Source of the DNA: GCA-2687025 sp964473525
Lineage (GTDB): Bacteria > Poribacteria > WGA-4E > GCA-2687025
Direction: 5' to 3'
DNA: 64,000 nt
Assembly: GCA_964473525.1 (NCBI GenBank)
Contig: CAYYPK010000020.1
Location: 1 to 64,000, forward strand
Shown piece by piece: positions 53,563 to 63,838 of this stretch (the first letter of the stretch is position 1; each line of letters begins with the position of its first letter). Position numbers and translations under genes: made by a program. The notes under the pieces are model-generated. The model made no database searches. It saw nothing but the letters and a program-made list of their open reading frames with translations, and had not been told where the DNA came from.

Positions 53563-55122
53563 ATGGACCTGCTGACGCTATTGTGGCTCGTGCCGATCAT
53601 CGGCATGGCGCTCGTCCTGCTCGCCCCGCGGGCCGTTGGGCGAGTCGTCAGCCTTGCCGCGACCCTTGGGACGCTCGCGATTTCCGTGCTCGTCTGGCAG
53701 CAGTTCAGCACGCAGAACGGCGCGATGCAGCTTGTGAAACGAGTCGGCTGGATCAGCCAGTTCAACATCGAGTACCACCTCGGCGTGGACGGCCTCAGCA
53801 TGGCGCTCGTGCTGCTGACTGGCGTCATCGCCGTGGTGGGCGTCATCGCCTCGTGGAACATCGGCGAAGAGACGGGCCGTGAGGGCACGGAGAAGGCGTA
53901 TTTCGCGATGTACCTCCTCCTTGTGGCGGGGATGTACGGCTTCTTCGTCTCCCTCGATCTGATCCTCTTCTACGTCTTCTTCGAACTGACACTGCTCCCG
54001 ATGTACTTCCTCATCGGCGTCTGGGGCGGGCCGCGGCGTGAGTACGCGGCCATCAAGTTCTTCCTGTACACGCTCTTCGGAAGCGTGTTCATGCTCGTCG
54101 CCATCCTGGCGCTTTACTTCCAGAGCGGGCCAGAAGGCGCGCGCACGTTCTCCATTCCCGACCTCGCGCAGGCTGGCCTGCCGGTCGGTGTCGTGAATTG
54201 GCTGTGGATCGGGTTCTACCTCGGCTTCGCGATCAAGGTGCCGATCTTCCCGTTCCACACCTGGCTCCCGGACGCGCACGTTGAAGCGCCCACGCCCATC
54301 AGCGTCATCCTGGCGGGCGTCCTACTGAAGATGGGCACTTACGGCCTCGTGCGCATGAATGTGCAGGTTCTCGGCGGCGCATCCGAGAAGCTGTGGACGT
54401 TCCTCGCCGTCGTTGCCGTGGTCAACATCGTCTACGGCTCGTTCTGCGCCATGGCGCAGAAGGATCTGAAGAAGCTGGTGGCGTACTCCAGCGTGGGTCA
54501 CATGGGCTTCGTACTGCTGGGGATCGCCGCGCGGACCCCCGAGGGACTCAACGGCGCCATCTTCCAGATGGTTAGCCACGGTCTTCTCAGCGGGATGCTC
54601 TTCCTCGTGGTGGGCGTCATCTACAACCGGGCGCACCACCGGTACATCGTGTACCCCGAGGATAGAGAGCTTCTCGACCTGTACCACATCGACCCGGCCA
54701 AGGCCGGCAAGCTCGGGTTCGGCGGGCTCGCGACGACGATGCCGGTCTATACCGGCATCATGACGGTCGCATTCTTCGGTTCTCTGGGGCTGCCCGGGAT
54801 GAGCGGCTTCATCGGCGAGGCGTTGGCTCTCATGGGCGCCTGGCGCGTCTATCCAGTGCTCACAATCATCTCGGCGATCGGCATCCTCCTCGGCGCCGCC
54901 TACTTCCTCTGGACTATCCAACGTATGTTCCTCGGGAACGAGAACCCCGACTGGAAGAACCTGCCGGACATCAACAGCCGCGAGCTCCTCGCCCTGGTAC
55001 CGTTAGGCGCGCTGGTCGTCGTGCTGGGTGTCCTGCCGTGGATCGCAACGAACCTGTCGGCGGAGACGGTCAGCAGCCTGCAAGTCGTGCAGGAGACCAT
55101 GAAGTCGCTCGCGAAGCTCTGA
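53563..55122 (+). CDS. nuoM: NADH-quinone oxidoreductase subunit M
   Basis: Antiporter-like proton-pumping subunit, 519 residues, about 14 helices. Conserved: FYVFFELTLLPMYFLIGVWG (Glu), AIKVPIFPFHTWLPDAHVEA and KKLVAYSSVGHMGFVLLG. The frame extends upstream to 53434, but ATG 53563 follows TAGGAGG and matches the family start. Fourteen bases separate it from nuoL. Confidence 0.97.
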   Translation: MDLLTLLWLVPIIGMALVLLAPRAVGRVVSLAATLGTLAISVLVWQQFSTQNGAMQLVKRVGWISQFNIEYHLGVDGLSMALVLLTGVIAVVGVIASWNIGEETGREGTEKAYFAMYLLLVAGMYGFFVSLDLILFYVFFELTLLPMYFLIGVWGGPRREYAAIKFFLYTLFGSVFMLVAILALYFQSGPEGARTFSIPDLAQAGLPVGVVNWLWIGFYLGFAIKVPIFPFHTWLPDAHVEAPTPISVILAGVLLKMGTYGLVRMNVQVLGGASEKLWTFLAVVAVVNIVYGSFCAMAQKDLKKLVAYSSVGHMGFVLLGIAARTPEGLNGAIFQMVSHGLLSGMLFLVVGVIYNRAHHRYIVYPEDRELLDLYHIDPAKAGKLGFGGLATTMPVYTGIMTVAFFGSLGLPGMSGFIGEALALMGAWRVYPVLTIISAIGILLGAAYFLWTIQRMFLGNENPDWKNLPDINSRELLALVPLGALVVVLGVLPWIATNLSAETVSSLQVVQETMKSLAKL

Positions 55123-55137
55123 TAGGCCAACCGTCCC

Positions 55138-56664
55138 ATGAACATGCTCGGTAACCTCGACAGCCTTCCGTTCTACGTCGGCGACACGCTGCTCCTTGGG
55201 CTCGCGTTGCTCGTGGTCGTCATAGACCTGCTCGGGCGTGGCAAGGCGCACGCGGTGACTGGCTCGGTCGCGCTGCTGAGCCTGCTCGCCGTCATGGCTG
55301 TCCTCTGGACAACTCCCGCGACGCCGCACGGCCTGTTCTTCGGCATGGTGCGGGCGGACGGTCTCGCGCGCGCGTTCAAGCTGCTGATTGGCGCCTGCGC
55401 GGTGCTGACGCTCTTCGTGTCACGCCGCACTCCCGAGGTGTCGGAACGCCTAAGAGGCGAGTTCTGCTCGCTCCTGCTGTTCGCGACATACGGCATGTTC
55501 CTGATGGTCTCCGCGTCGAACCTGCTGACGGCGTACCTCGGCATCGAGATGGCGAGCATCAGCTCTTACATCCTGGCTGGCTTCCTGGCGCGCCGCACGC
55601 GGTCCAGCGAGGCTGCGTTCAAGTACGTCATCTACGGCTCCGTGGCGTCGGGCGTCATGCTGTTCGGTGTCTCGCTCGTGTTTGGGCTCGCCGGAACGCT
55701 CGACATCGCCGCGATGGGCGCTGGCCTCGCGACCGCGCCTCCCGTGGCCGTTGCTCTGGCTCTGGTTCTCATCTTCGCTGGTCTGGGCTACAAGATCGCC
55801 TCGGTCCCTTTCCACATGTGGTCGCCGGACGTGTACGAGGGGTCGCCGCTCCCGGTCACGGCGTTCCTGAGCGTTGCGTCTAAGGCGGCTGGCTTCGGTC
55901 TCGTTGTCCGCTTCTTCCGGGACGGCATGGGATCGGATGCGGCCATGGCGACGGTCGACTGGCCGCTATTCCTCGCGCTCGTGTCCGCAGTCACGATGAC
56001 CGTCGGGAACCTTGCGGCGTTCGGTCAGACAAACATCAAGCGCCTGCTGGCATATTCGAGCATCGCTCACGGCGGCTACCTGCTGATGGGCGTCGTCGCG
56101 ATGGGTGGCGGCGACGTGGCGTCGCAGTCCGGCGTACTGTTCTACTTCCTCGCCTACCTATTCATGAACTTGGGTGCCTTCTACGTCGTGCTGCACCTGG
56201 CGGCGCCCGAGCGACTCGGCTCCGAGGAGATCAGCGCGTACCGCGGTCTCATCAAGCGCTCGCCGCTCCTGGCGATCCTGATGAGCGTGTTCCTCTTCTC
56301 TCTCATCGGACTGCCGCCGTTCGCAGGATTCTGGGGCAAGCTGTACCTCTTCAAGTCGGTCATCGACGCCAGTCTGACCGCGGGCGGGATCAACGGTCAC
56401 AGCTTCGTGTGGCTCGTGATGCTCGGCCTACTGAACAGCGCCATCTCGCTTTACTACTACTTCAGCGTCGTCAAGGCGATGCTCATGGAAGAAGGCGACG
56501 AGACGGGACGCATCAGCGCCAATCCCATCTACGCGGCGCTGCTGATACTCCTGATGCTCCCGACGTTGCTCCTCGGCTTCATCACGAACGTGAGCGCCGT
56601 GGCGGAGCAACTCACCGACGCCCCGTCGGCGCCCGCGTCGTCCATCGCCCGGACGACTCCGTAA
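55138..56664 (+). CDS. nuoN: NADH-quinone oxidoreductase subunit N
   Basis: Third antiporter-like subunit, 508 residues. Conserved: LLTAYLGIEMASISSYILAG (Glu), KIASVPFHMWSPDVYEGSPL, NIKRLLAYSSIAHGGYLLMG. It ends the operon as in most nuo clusters; the following gene has its own ribosome-binding site after 96 bases. Confidence 0.96.
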   Translation: MNMLGNLDSLPFYVGDTLLLGLALLVVVIDLLGRGKAHAVTGSVALLSLLAVMAVLWTTPATPHGLFFGMVRADGLARAFKLLIGACAVLTLFVSRRTPEVSERLRGEFCSLLLFATYGMFLMVSASNLLTAYLGIEMASISSYILAGFLARRTRSSEAAFKYVIYGSVASGVMLFGVSLVFGLAGTLDIAAMGAGLATAPPVAVALALVLIFAGLGYKIASVPFHMWSPDVYEGSPLPVTAFLSVASKAAGFGLVVRFFRDGMGSDAAMATVDWPLFLALVSAVTMTVGNLAAFGQTNIKRLLAYSSIAHGGYLLMGVVAMGGGDVASQSGVLFYFLAYLFMNLGAFYVVLHLAAPERLGSEEISAYRGLIKRSPLLAILMSVFLFSLIGLPPFAGFWGKLYLFKSVIDASLTAGGINGHSFVWLVMLGLLNSAISLYYYFSVVKAMLMEEGDETGRISANPIYAALLILLMLPTLLLGFITNVSAVAEQLTDAPSAPASSIARTTP

Positions 56665-56760
56665 CCGTCGTGCGGACTCACACGTTCCCCGTACTGCCCG
56701 CCGTAGCGCCCAGAGTGTAGACATCGTCGGCGCCTTTCCCGACGCCAGAGGAACCGCGTG

Positions 56761-58990
56761 ATGCGTACCCGTGCGCTCGGAGCCCTGATAGCGGCGTTCG
56801 TACTTCACGGAGCGTCGCCCGTCGCGGCGCAGGCGCCGCAGCGCAACTACCTTGGCCGGCTGTACCGATCCGCAATTGAGCGCGAGACGCTCGTCGGGCA
56901 CGACGCGCGGCGCTTGGGCATGGGGTCGGCAGGCGCCGCAGCCGGCGTGTCGCCCGATGCGGTCGTCTGGAATCCTGCCGCGCTTGGCGCCGTCAGCCAG
57001 ATGACGGTAGGGGTCATGGACTCCGGTTCCGCGGACACGAGCGCGACCCGAGCGGGCGCGGCGTCCGGGGCAGTACCCCTCGTGGATCTGGCGGCTGACG
57101 CCCGCGGCGCGGTGGGAGCCAGCGCGTGGATAGGTGACTGGGGCCCCGACGCCGAGAAGCAGCGGTCCTTCCTCGCCGGCTACGGGACGCCTTTTGGCCC
57201 GGTGTCCGTCGGCGGCGCCCTGCGCCATGAGCGGCACTACTTCGGCGCCGACACGCTCTCGGCGTGGACGGCGGACCTTGGGATGCAGGCCGCTGGCGTG
57301 ACCGCGCGCGGTCACTCCTGGCGGGCGGGCCTCGTCGCGTCGCGGCTGGGGCGGGCGCTCCGTGACCAGCGAGGGCTCCTCGCCCCGAGGGCGTTCAACC
57401 CAACGCGCGTCGGCGCGGGTGGGCACTACTCGCTCGGAGCCGGTTCGACCCTGGCCACGGAGTTCGCGTACGTCGCGGACACACGCAGGGAGGCGCGGGA
57501 CCGCGTCCGCGCGCGCGTTGGCGCGGAGCAGCTGTTGCTCGGCGGGCGCTTCGCCGTGCGCGCTGGGTACAACTCCATCGCCAACTACGACAGGATTTCG
57601 CACGGGCTCGCCTCGGTCGGCGCGTCCGCTAACGTAGCTGGCGCCGGTATCGACTACGCGTTCGTCACCGGCTCCAACGGTCTCGGCGACAAGGTCGGGT
57701 CGCGCCACTACGTCAGCTTCCGTGTAGCCTGGGCGGGCGCGNNNNNNNNNNCAGTACGCGCCCGACACGCCCGCTCTACGCGAGGGCCTCACGCTGCCCA
57801 AGTCGGCGACGCCGACTGCCGTATCGGTGCGCAACGGCGCATTCTCCCCGAACGGCGACGGCGTGCGAGACGCCTTTGTGTTGGATGTCGGCGCCGACGA
57901 AGCTGACGCAGCCGTCGTCGTGACGGGTCCGAGCGGAGCCGTCGTCCGCACGGTACCCGTCTCCGACCGCATGGTGGCGTCCTGGGACGGAAGGACGGAA
58001 GACGGGGCGCAGGCAGCGGACGGGCTGTACCGATGGGACGCCATGGTAAGCGACCGCGCCGTCCGGTCAGGACTCGCTCTGCTGGACGCCACGCCGCCGG
58101 CCCTGACACTCTCGCGGTCGCCGGTCGCGCTGACATCTGGATCAGACGCGCCACACGGCGCCGTGAGCGTCAGCGTAGAGGAAGCCAACGCGGTGGCGGG
58201 ATGGTCCCTGACCCTAGCCCAGAACGGAAGCGTCGTCGCCATGGTGGACGGCGACACGGGCATGCCGACGGCCCTGGCGGTCGCCGACATGAGCGACGTC
58301 CGGCCGGGGGGCGCGTACGAGGCCACGCTCCGCGTAGCCGACGAGGCGGGCTCCGAAGCCTCGCAGACCGTCGGATTCACGGTGCTTGACCTGAGGGCGC
58401 ACGCCACCCGGGTCGAAGACGACACCGTCTACGTTGAGATGCCATCGACGTACTTCGAGGCCGCTGACGCTGAGCTATCGAGGGAAGGGCGCGAATTGGT
58501 AGCGGCGGCGTCACGGGACGACGCGCTATACATCGCGGTTGCCGGAACTGACGACGAGTTGTCCGGCGACCGAGTGGGCGCCGTGCGCGCCGCGCTCGTC
58601 GCCGCGGGCATGCCGCCCGATCACGTTGCGACGGCGCCAGCGGTGTCACGGGACGACGCCCCGTCCGCCGCCGCGCGTCTAGCGATATCCAATCGTCGGC
58701 TGGGCGCCGTTGGCGCCTACGGCCCAACTCCGCACGGCGACCGGCCTGACGGAACCTACCGCGTGCTTGTCGGGTCGTTCCGCGAGCGGGCCCGCGCCGA
58801 GGTCGCGGCGGCGGAGCTGTCCGCGTCCGGGTTTGAGGCGCGTGTACGCGGTGTGAGGCTGCCATCGGGCGCGTGGTTCCGCGTCGTGGTTGGCGCGTTG
58901 GACACGCGCGAGGCAGTAGACGCGTTGCGCAAGGAGCTGGAGCCGCACGTCTCCGGTGACACGGTTGTCCTCACTCCGGCGATCCCATAA
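56761..58990 (+). CDS. PorV-like barrel / Ig-like / SPOR envelope protein, interrupted by scaffold gap
   Basis: Signal peptide (residues 1-24, ending ASPVAAQA). Residues ~40-325 match the PorV/PorQ-type outer-membrane barrel (GMGSAGAAAGVSPDAVVWNP, VPLVDLAADARG, GSRHYVSFRVAWAG). After the N run at 57742-57751 the frame continues with NGAFSPNGDGVRDAFVLDV (gliding-type/FlgD-like Ig domain), an OmpA-like or mixed domain near 58440-58700, and a C-terminal SPOR domain (YRVLVGSFRERARAEVAAAE) that binds denuded peptidoglycan. The two parts are in different frames across 10 Ns; a true gap length divisible by three would join them. The last 20 bases overlap the converging gene. The combination suggests a peptidoglycan-to-outer-membrane linker. 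Confidence 0.75.
57742..57751. other. Scaffold gap
   Basis: Ten N bases inside the PorV-like/SPOR gene. The nominal size breaks the frame, so it is a placeholder. Confidence 0.95.
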
Positions 58991-61900
58991 GCCTCTCGAC
59001 TTCGAGCCGAGCCGCGCGCGCCTCGCCAAACGTCGGGTCGACTTTCAGCGCGGTTGCGAATGCCTCGACGGCTTCGGCGTACCGTTCCTGCTGAACGCGC
59101 GCGTGCCCCAACTCGTACCAGGCGATGCGCGCGACGTACGGCTCCGGGTTCAGCGACAGCGCGCGCTCGTAGTGCTGTATCGCCGCCGTCAGGTCGCCCT
59201 GAGACATGTAGAGCGCGCCAAGGGTGCTGTACCCCAGTGGGTTCGCGGGATCGATGCGGAGAACCTCCCGAGCGGCGTCCATGGCTTCTGGTATGCGTCC
59301 AGCCTGTTCGTACATCGCGGACAGCGACCCGTGGATGACCACCATGTCCGGGGCGAGCTCCGCCGCGCGCGCGAACGACGCGATGGCGGCGTCCAGGTCG
59401 CCATTCTGTTGATGCGTCTCGCCCAAGGCGAGATGCAGGCGCACGTTGTCGGGCTCGACATCGAGCCCTCGCTCGAACTGGTGGATCGCTTCGTCCAGAC
59501 GGTTCGCGTTCCGATACACCAGCGCCAGGTTCATGAGCGCCTCGGTGTCGTTCGGATTGGACCGCAGCCGGTCCTTGATCTCTCGCTCCATCGCGATGAT
59601 GCCGGTGTCCAGCTCCGAGATCACGAGGTCCGTCGTCTCCTGGATGTGGTACCGGATCGTTGGGTCGTCGGAGTTCAGCTGCCCCGCGAGACGGTAGAGC
59701 GCGGCCGCCTGGTCGTAGTTCCCCGACGCCAATATCGCCTGCCCCTCAATGAGCTTCTCGGTGGCGTCGAAGTACCGCGCGAGTTCTGCTCGGACGTAGT
59801 CCTGTTCTGTTCTCCCCGCGAAGTTGCGCAGCAGCGGGAACACGGACTCGCGGCGCCGCGCCATCGCCTGTATGTTCGCCACCTGCGTGGTCATCATGCC
59901 GCCGAGATTCGCGCCGAAGAACTCCAGCACGGGACGGTCGTCCGTGTGGAGCCGGCCGTCGCCGACGAATTCGCGCACCGCTTCCGGTCCCATGAGGTAC
60001 GAGTCCAGCAGCGACCACGCGTCGAGATCGTCCTTTGCGAGGTCGCCGTCCACGGCGGCGTCCTGCGCCCGCGCGATCCAGTCGCGGAAGTCGATGGTCT
60101 GCGGCTTCTTCGTCCCGGCGAGGATGAGGAAGTCAGGCGTGTACTTGTACCAAACGGTGGTCTCGGGAAACACGTCCTGGAACGTGCGGAGTATGGTCTT
60201 GAACTCCGCCAGCGGCACGCGGTGGAGCGGCACCCACTGACTCATGACGCCGTCTTCGGTGAGGATGTCGCGGCACATCTCGTAGAAGTCGCGGCTGTAG
60301 ATGCTCGAGCTGCCGCTGCTAACCAGCGGGTGGATAATCCCGGTCGAGATCATGTCGTAGCGCGTGCGAGTCGTGAGGACGTAGTTGCGTCCGTCGTTGA
60401 TGTGCAGGCTGAACAGTGGTGAGTCCAGGATGCCGTTGTTCGGTTGCGAGAAGAACCGGCGCGCCGCGCGTGGCACGCCTGGCGAGATCTCCACGGCGTC
60501 CACATGCACGCCGTGCTGCGCGATGGAGTTTGACGTGCGTCCCATGCCGAAGCCCACGACGAGGGCCCGCTTGGGGTCGGGGTGGAGGAGTAGCGGAACG
60601 TGAGCAATGACGCGGTGCGAGGGAGCGTCCCATCTGCTCTCGTTCGCCGCCTCGTTGGTGTCGACGTATAGCCGTTTCTCGCCCTCCGGGTCACGGATGA
60701 CGGTCACGCTCGCGTCGGCGTTCTCCTCATAGGACAGCACGTCAGCCGTCGTGCCCATCGCCGTGAACTGCTGTTGGTAGATGGCGCTCTTCACGAAGAA
60801 CTGCGTGCGCGGGAACAGGGCGAAACCGACAACGACCGTGGCCGCTCCCACCGCGAGCGGCGCCCACGCCTCCCACGGCCGCGCGTTGGGTTGCGCGTTC
60901 AGCACGGCGACGCCCGCCACCACGTTCACGGCGGCGACCAGCAGGATGCCGTTTCGGATGCCGAACGTCGGCGCGATGGCGTAGCCCGCCGCGAGCGACC
61001 CGGCGATGGCTCCAAGCGGGTTGAGCGCGTACACGCCGCCGAGAGTAGACGCGACGCGTCCCGTACGGCCCGCCGTGATGCGGGCCGCGAGCGGGAAGCT
61101 GACGCCCATCAGGAACGTCGGGACCAGCATGAACAGCACGCACACGAAGAAGACGGTGACGCGGCCGCCGATGCCAATCGCACGCACGACGGTGTACGTC
61201 TCACCGAAGAGCGGCAGGAGCACGACCGCGGAGATACCGATGGCGACCTGCGCGGCGCCTAGCAGCGCCGCGGGACGGTTGGCGCGCTCCACCCAGCGGG
61301 AGGCGTACGCGCTTCCCGCCGCAATGCCCGTCAGGAATGCGGCCAGCATCGTCGCGAAGGCGTACGTGGTGCTGCCGAGGAAGAAGACGAGGATGCGCGT
61401 CCACAGCACCTCGTACGCGAGCGCGCAGAACCCAGACACGGCGAAGGCAGCCGTCGCCGCCCGCACGACCCGTGGCGGGTGCTCCGCGTCGCTGGCGCCG
61501 GCGTCGTCGTCGGGAGCGTCTTCGGCGGGCGCGCCTTCGTCGGCCCCTACCCGCCAAGCCACCACGGCGATGATGAGGTTGGCGACCCCCGTCGCGACCA
61601 ACGTCATCGTGACGCCCAACGTCCTGATGAGCACAAACGCCGCGAGGAGCGTGCCCAGGACGGCGCCCGCTGTGTTGACGGCGTAGAAGATGCCCGTCTG
61701 CTTGCCGACGGACCCCACCGAACGGGTCGCGTAGCGCACCAAAGCGGGCAGCGTGGCGCCCATCATGGTCGACGGCGCCAGGAGCACGGCGAAGGCGAGT
61801 CCAAACCGAAGGGCGCCCAGGAGGGCGTTTGGGTCGCGCCCTGTCGCGAAGACCAGGTAGACCCACAGGACGCCCTTCACTAGCAGCGGGAACGCGAACG

Positions 61901-62165
61901 CGTACACGCCGATGCCTGCTTCGAGGACGGCGTACAGCCGCAGAGGTCGCGCCATGTCGTCGGCGCGCGGGGCAAGCCAGTAGGCGCCCAGTGCCAGGCC
62001 CGCCATGAAGGCCGCCAGCACCGTGCTGATCGCCTGCGATGTCGAGCCGAACACGCTCGTGGTAAGCAGGCGCGTCCACACGACCTCGTAGACCAGCGCC
62101 GTGGCGCCCGAGGCCAGGAACAGCGCTGCTACCAAGCCGTTCCGGGCGGAATGCGCTCTTGCCAT
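58971..62165 (-). CDS. Fused MFS-like / spermidine-synthase-like / TPR protein
   Basis: A 1064-residue protein. Residues ~10-440 carry 12-14 transmembrane helices in two MFS-like halves, each starting with a similar ALVYEVVWTRLL-type motif (SGATALVYEVVWTR; SGFCALAYEVLWTR). Residues ~480-700 are a spermidine-synthase-like Rossmann domain (ALVVGFGMGRTSNSIA, AVEISPGVPRAARRFF), but the usual D-S-D-P-type catalytic Asp loop reads STGIIHPL, so polyamine synthesis is doubtful. From ~residue 860 there are five or six TPR repeats (ALMNLALVYRNANRLDEAIH; ALGETHQQNGDLDAAIASFA). The start at ATG 62165 follows GGAGG; the frame to 62201 lacks a box. Function unknown. Confidence 0.85.
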   Translation of the reverse strand: MARAHSARNGLVAALFLASGATALVYEVVWTRLLTTSVFGSTSQAISTVLAAFMAGLALGAYWLAPRADDMARPLRLYAVLEAGIGVYAFAFPLLVKGVLWVYLVFATGRDPNALLGALRFGLAFAVLLAPSTMMGATLPALVRYATRSVGSVGKQTGIFYAVNTAGAVLGTLLAAFVLIRTLGVTMTLVATGVANLIIAVVAWRVGADEGAPAEDAPDDDAGASDAEHPPRVVRAATAAFAVSGFCALAYEVLWTRILVFFLGSTTYAFATMLAAFLTGIAAGSAYASRWVERANRPAALLGAAQVAIGISAVVLLPLFGETYTVVRAIGIGGRVTVFFVCVLFMLVPTFLMGVSFPLAARITAGRTGRVASTLGGVYALNPLGAIAGSLAAGYAIAPTFGIRNGILLVAAVNVVAGVAVLNAQPNARPWEAWAPLAVGAATVVVGFALFPRTQFFVKSAIYQQQFTAMGTTADVLSYEENADASVTVIRDPEGEKRLYVDTNEAANESRWDAPSHRVIAHVPLLLHPDPKRALVVGFGMGRTSNSIAQHGVHVDAVEISPGVPRAARRFFSQPNNGILDSPLFSLHINDGRNYVLTTRTRYDMISTGIIHPLVSSGSSSIYSRDFYEMCRDILTEDGVMSQWVPLHRVPLAEFKTILRTFQDVFPETTVWYKYTPDFLILAGTKKPQTIDFRDWIARAQDAAVDGDLAKDDLDAWSLLDSYLMGPEAVREFVGDGRLHTDDRPVLEFFGANLGGMMTTQVANIQAMARRRESVFPLLRNFAGRTEQDYVRAELARYFDATEKLIEGQAILASGNYDQAAALYRLAGQLNSDDPTIRYHIQETTDLVISELDTGIIAMEREIKDRLRSNPNDTEALMNLALVYRNANRLDEAIHQFERGLDVEPDNVRLHLALGETHQQNGDLDAAIASFARAAELAPDMVVIHGSLSAMYEQAGRIPEAMDAAREVLRIDPANPLGYSTLGALYMSQGDLTAAIQHYERALSLNPEPYVARIAWYELGHARVQQERYAEAVEAFATALKVDPTFGEARAARLEVERLMGSPE

Positions 62166-62240
62166 GTGGCGCCAATCCTCCATCAGTGGGTAGCGTAGCA
62201 ACTGTACGGAATCGGTCGGTGGGCGTCAAAGCCAGGACAC

Positions 62241-63044
62241 CTAGCTGCCCGTGGACCTGTAGTGCCGCACTCCGATGCGCCATACCTGCAACGACAGTGC
62301 CAGAAACACCACGCCTACGAGCGGCGACACCCACCCGAACCACGCTGGGATCCCTCCAGGCGACGGCCGCCCGAGCACGCGCAACAGAGGGTAGTAGCTC
62401 ACGCACGCCAGCGGGACGACCGCCGTAAAGAACACGCGGAACCAGCGACGGTAGATGGACATCGGGTACTGCGCGGTCTCGATCCCGCCGTAAGTCACGG
62501 TGTTCAGCACCTCGAGGCTCTCGGTGGTCCAGAAGCAGAGAGTCGCTTGCAGGATCAAGAGACCGTAGAAGAGGCACACCGCTCCCAGGATCGTCCCGAC
62601 GAGTAGAGCCAGCCGGGCCGCGGTCCACCCAATGTCCAGTGTCACGCTCGCCCAGACGAGGATCGCGAGCCCCTGAACCAGACGGCCGATCCTGACCGCG
62701 TGCAGTTCCCGCGCCGCGACCTGCAACGCCGCGCTCCTCGGACGGAGGAGGATGATGTCGAAGCCGCCGCCCTTGATGAGGTCGGCGAATGTGTCGAACC
62801 CGCGCGCCGAGGATTCCGCGAGCGCGAACGCGACGTTCACCGTGCCGTAGAACATCGCCACTTCCGGCAGCACCCAGCCCTGGAGCGTCCCGAAGCGTCC
62901 GAACATCACCCACACCATGGCGAACTCGGCGCCGGTGATGGCGAACGTGCTCACCGACAGCATGATGAACGAGGTACGGTATTGCATCTGACCGCGTAGC
63001 GACACGGCGGCGTACCGTCCGTACAGACGTAGCGAGTCCAGCAC
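62241..63044 (-). CDS. ABC-2-type transporter permease (COG3694-like)
   Basis: A 267-residue membrane protein with six transmembrane helices, one of two permeases of an ABC-2 exporter. The family sequences FADLIKGGGFDIILLRPRSA and YPMSIYRRWFRVFFTAVVPL identify it. GTG start at 63044, three bases after the stop of the upstream permease. The open frame to 63245 is out of phase with the real protein. Substrate unknown; the pattern ATPase-permease-permease is like uncharacterised antibiotic/lipid exporters. Confidence 0.87.
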   Translation of the reverse strand: MLDSLRLYGRYAAVSLRGQMQYRTSFIMLSVSTFAITGAEFAMVWVMFGRFGTLQGWVLPEVAMFYGTVNVAFALAESSARGFDTFADLIKGGGFDIILLRPRSAALQVAARELHAVRIGRLVQGLAILVWASVTLDIGWTAARLALLVGTILGAVCLFYGLLILQATLCFWTTESLEVLNTVTYGGIETAQYPMSIYRRWFRVFFTAVVPLACVSYYPLLRVLGRPSPGGIPAWFGWVSPLVGVVFLALSLQVWRIGVRHYRSTGS

Positions 63045-63046
63045 GC

Positions 63047-63838
63047 TCAGCCCCCCTGGACGACGAGGCGTTTCGACCCGACCGCGAGCAACCACCTGCC
63101 AGCCGCCACGTACGCCGCGATCCACACGCCCTGGAAGAGCAGCAGACCAGGCAGCGCCGACGGCGCGAGATCCCCCAGGTACAGCCGGTGCGGAATGTCC
63201 ACCAGGCCGCGATACGGCAGCACGGCCAGCACGCTCTGCGCCCAATCCGGGAAGAGCGGCAGAGGAATGAACATGCCGGACAGGACGCCCATCGCGATCA
63301 TCATGAGCCGTCCGATGCCTTCACCCGAGACCGTCCAGAGCATCAGGATCGCCATCAGCGTCGACATGGCGGAGCTGAGTAGCAGCGCCGCAGCAAGTGA
63401 AGTCAGCCAGGCGGCGAAGGCTGCGGCCGAAACCGGCGGCTGCATCCCAAATAGCAGGAGAGCAGCGGGAAGCATCGGCAAGGCGCGCAGAAGCGTTGGA
63501 GCCGCGTGCAGCGCAATCCCCCGCGTCAGCCAGAGCGTGTACGTGTCCAACGGCCGCAGCATTTCGTAAGCCACGGACCCGCTGCGGATCATCTGCCGGA
63601 TTTCGAGATCCACGCCCCAGGGGAGCAGGCGGAACATCGCCTGACTCAGCCACGTGTACGTGATGACCTGCGACACTGACAGCGGCTGCGGCGTGGAGGA
63701 CGACGCATAGAACGCCGTGAAGATCATGACCCGGATGAATCCCCAGAACACCTGCGTCGTGAGGCCCGCAACCGCGGCGGCGCGGTACTGTAGCAGCGTC
63801 CTGAATCGCGCGCTGAAGATGGCGACGTACCCGCTCAC
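63047..63838 (-). CDS. ABC-2-type transporter permease (COG4587-like)
   Basis: A 263-residue membrane protein with six helices. FSARFRTLLQYRAAAVAGLT opens it; LEIRQMIRSGSVAYEMLRPL and LFPDWAQSVLAVLPYRGLVD are typical of this permease. GTG start at 63838 overlaps the TGA of the ATPase gene (GTGA). It would form a heterodimer with the next permease. Confidence 0.88.
   Translation of the reverse strand: MSGYVAIFSARFRTLLQYRAAAVAGLTTQVFWGFIRVMIFTAFYASSSTPQPLSVSQVITYTWLSQAMFRLLPWGVDLEIRQMIRSGSVAYEMLRPLDTYTLWLTRGIALHAAPTLLRALPMLPAALLLFGMQPPVSAAAFAAWLTSLAAALLLSSAMSTLMAILMLWTVSGEGIGRLMMIAMGVLSGMFIPLPLFPDWAQSVLAVLPYRGLVDIPHRLYLGDLAPSALPGLLLFQGVWIAAYVAAGRWLLAVGSKRLVVQGG

Noticed and set aside
56428..58425. 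665-residue minus-strand frame across the N run
   Set aside because: It is antisense to nuoN and the PorV-like gene, has no domain resemblance, and exists only because of high GC.
58971..62165. Naming the gene speE
   Set aside because: The catalytic Asp loop is not conserved and the domain is embedded in a transporter-like protein.
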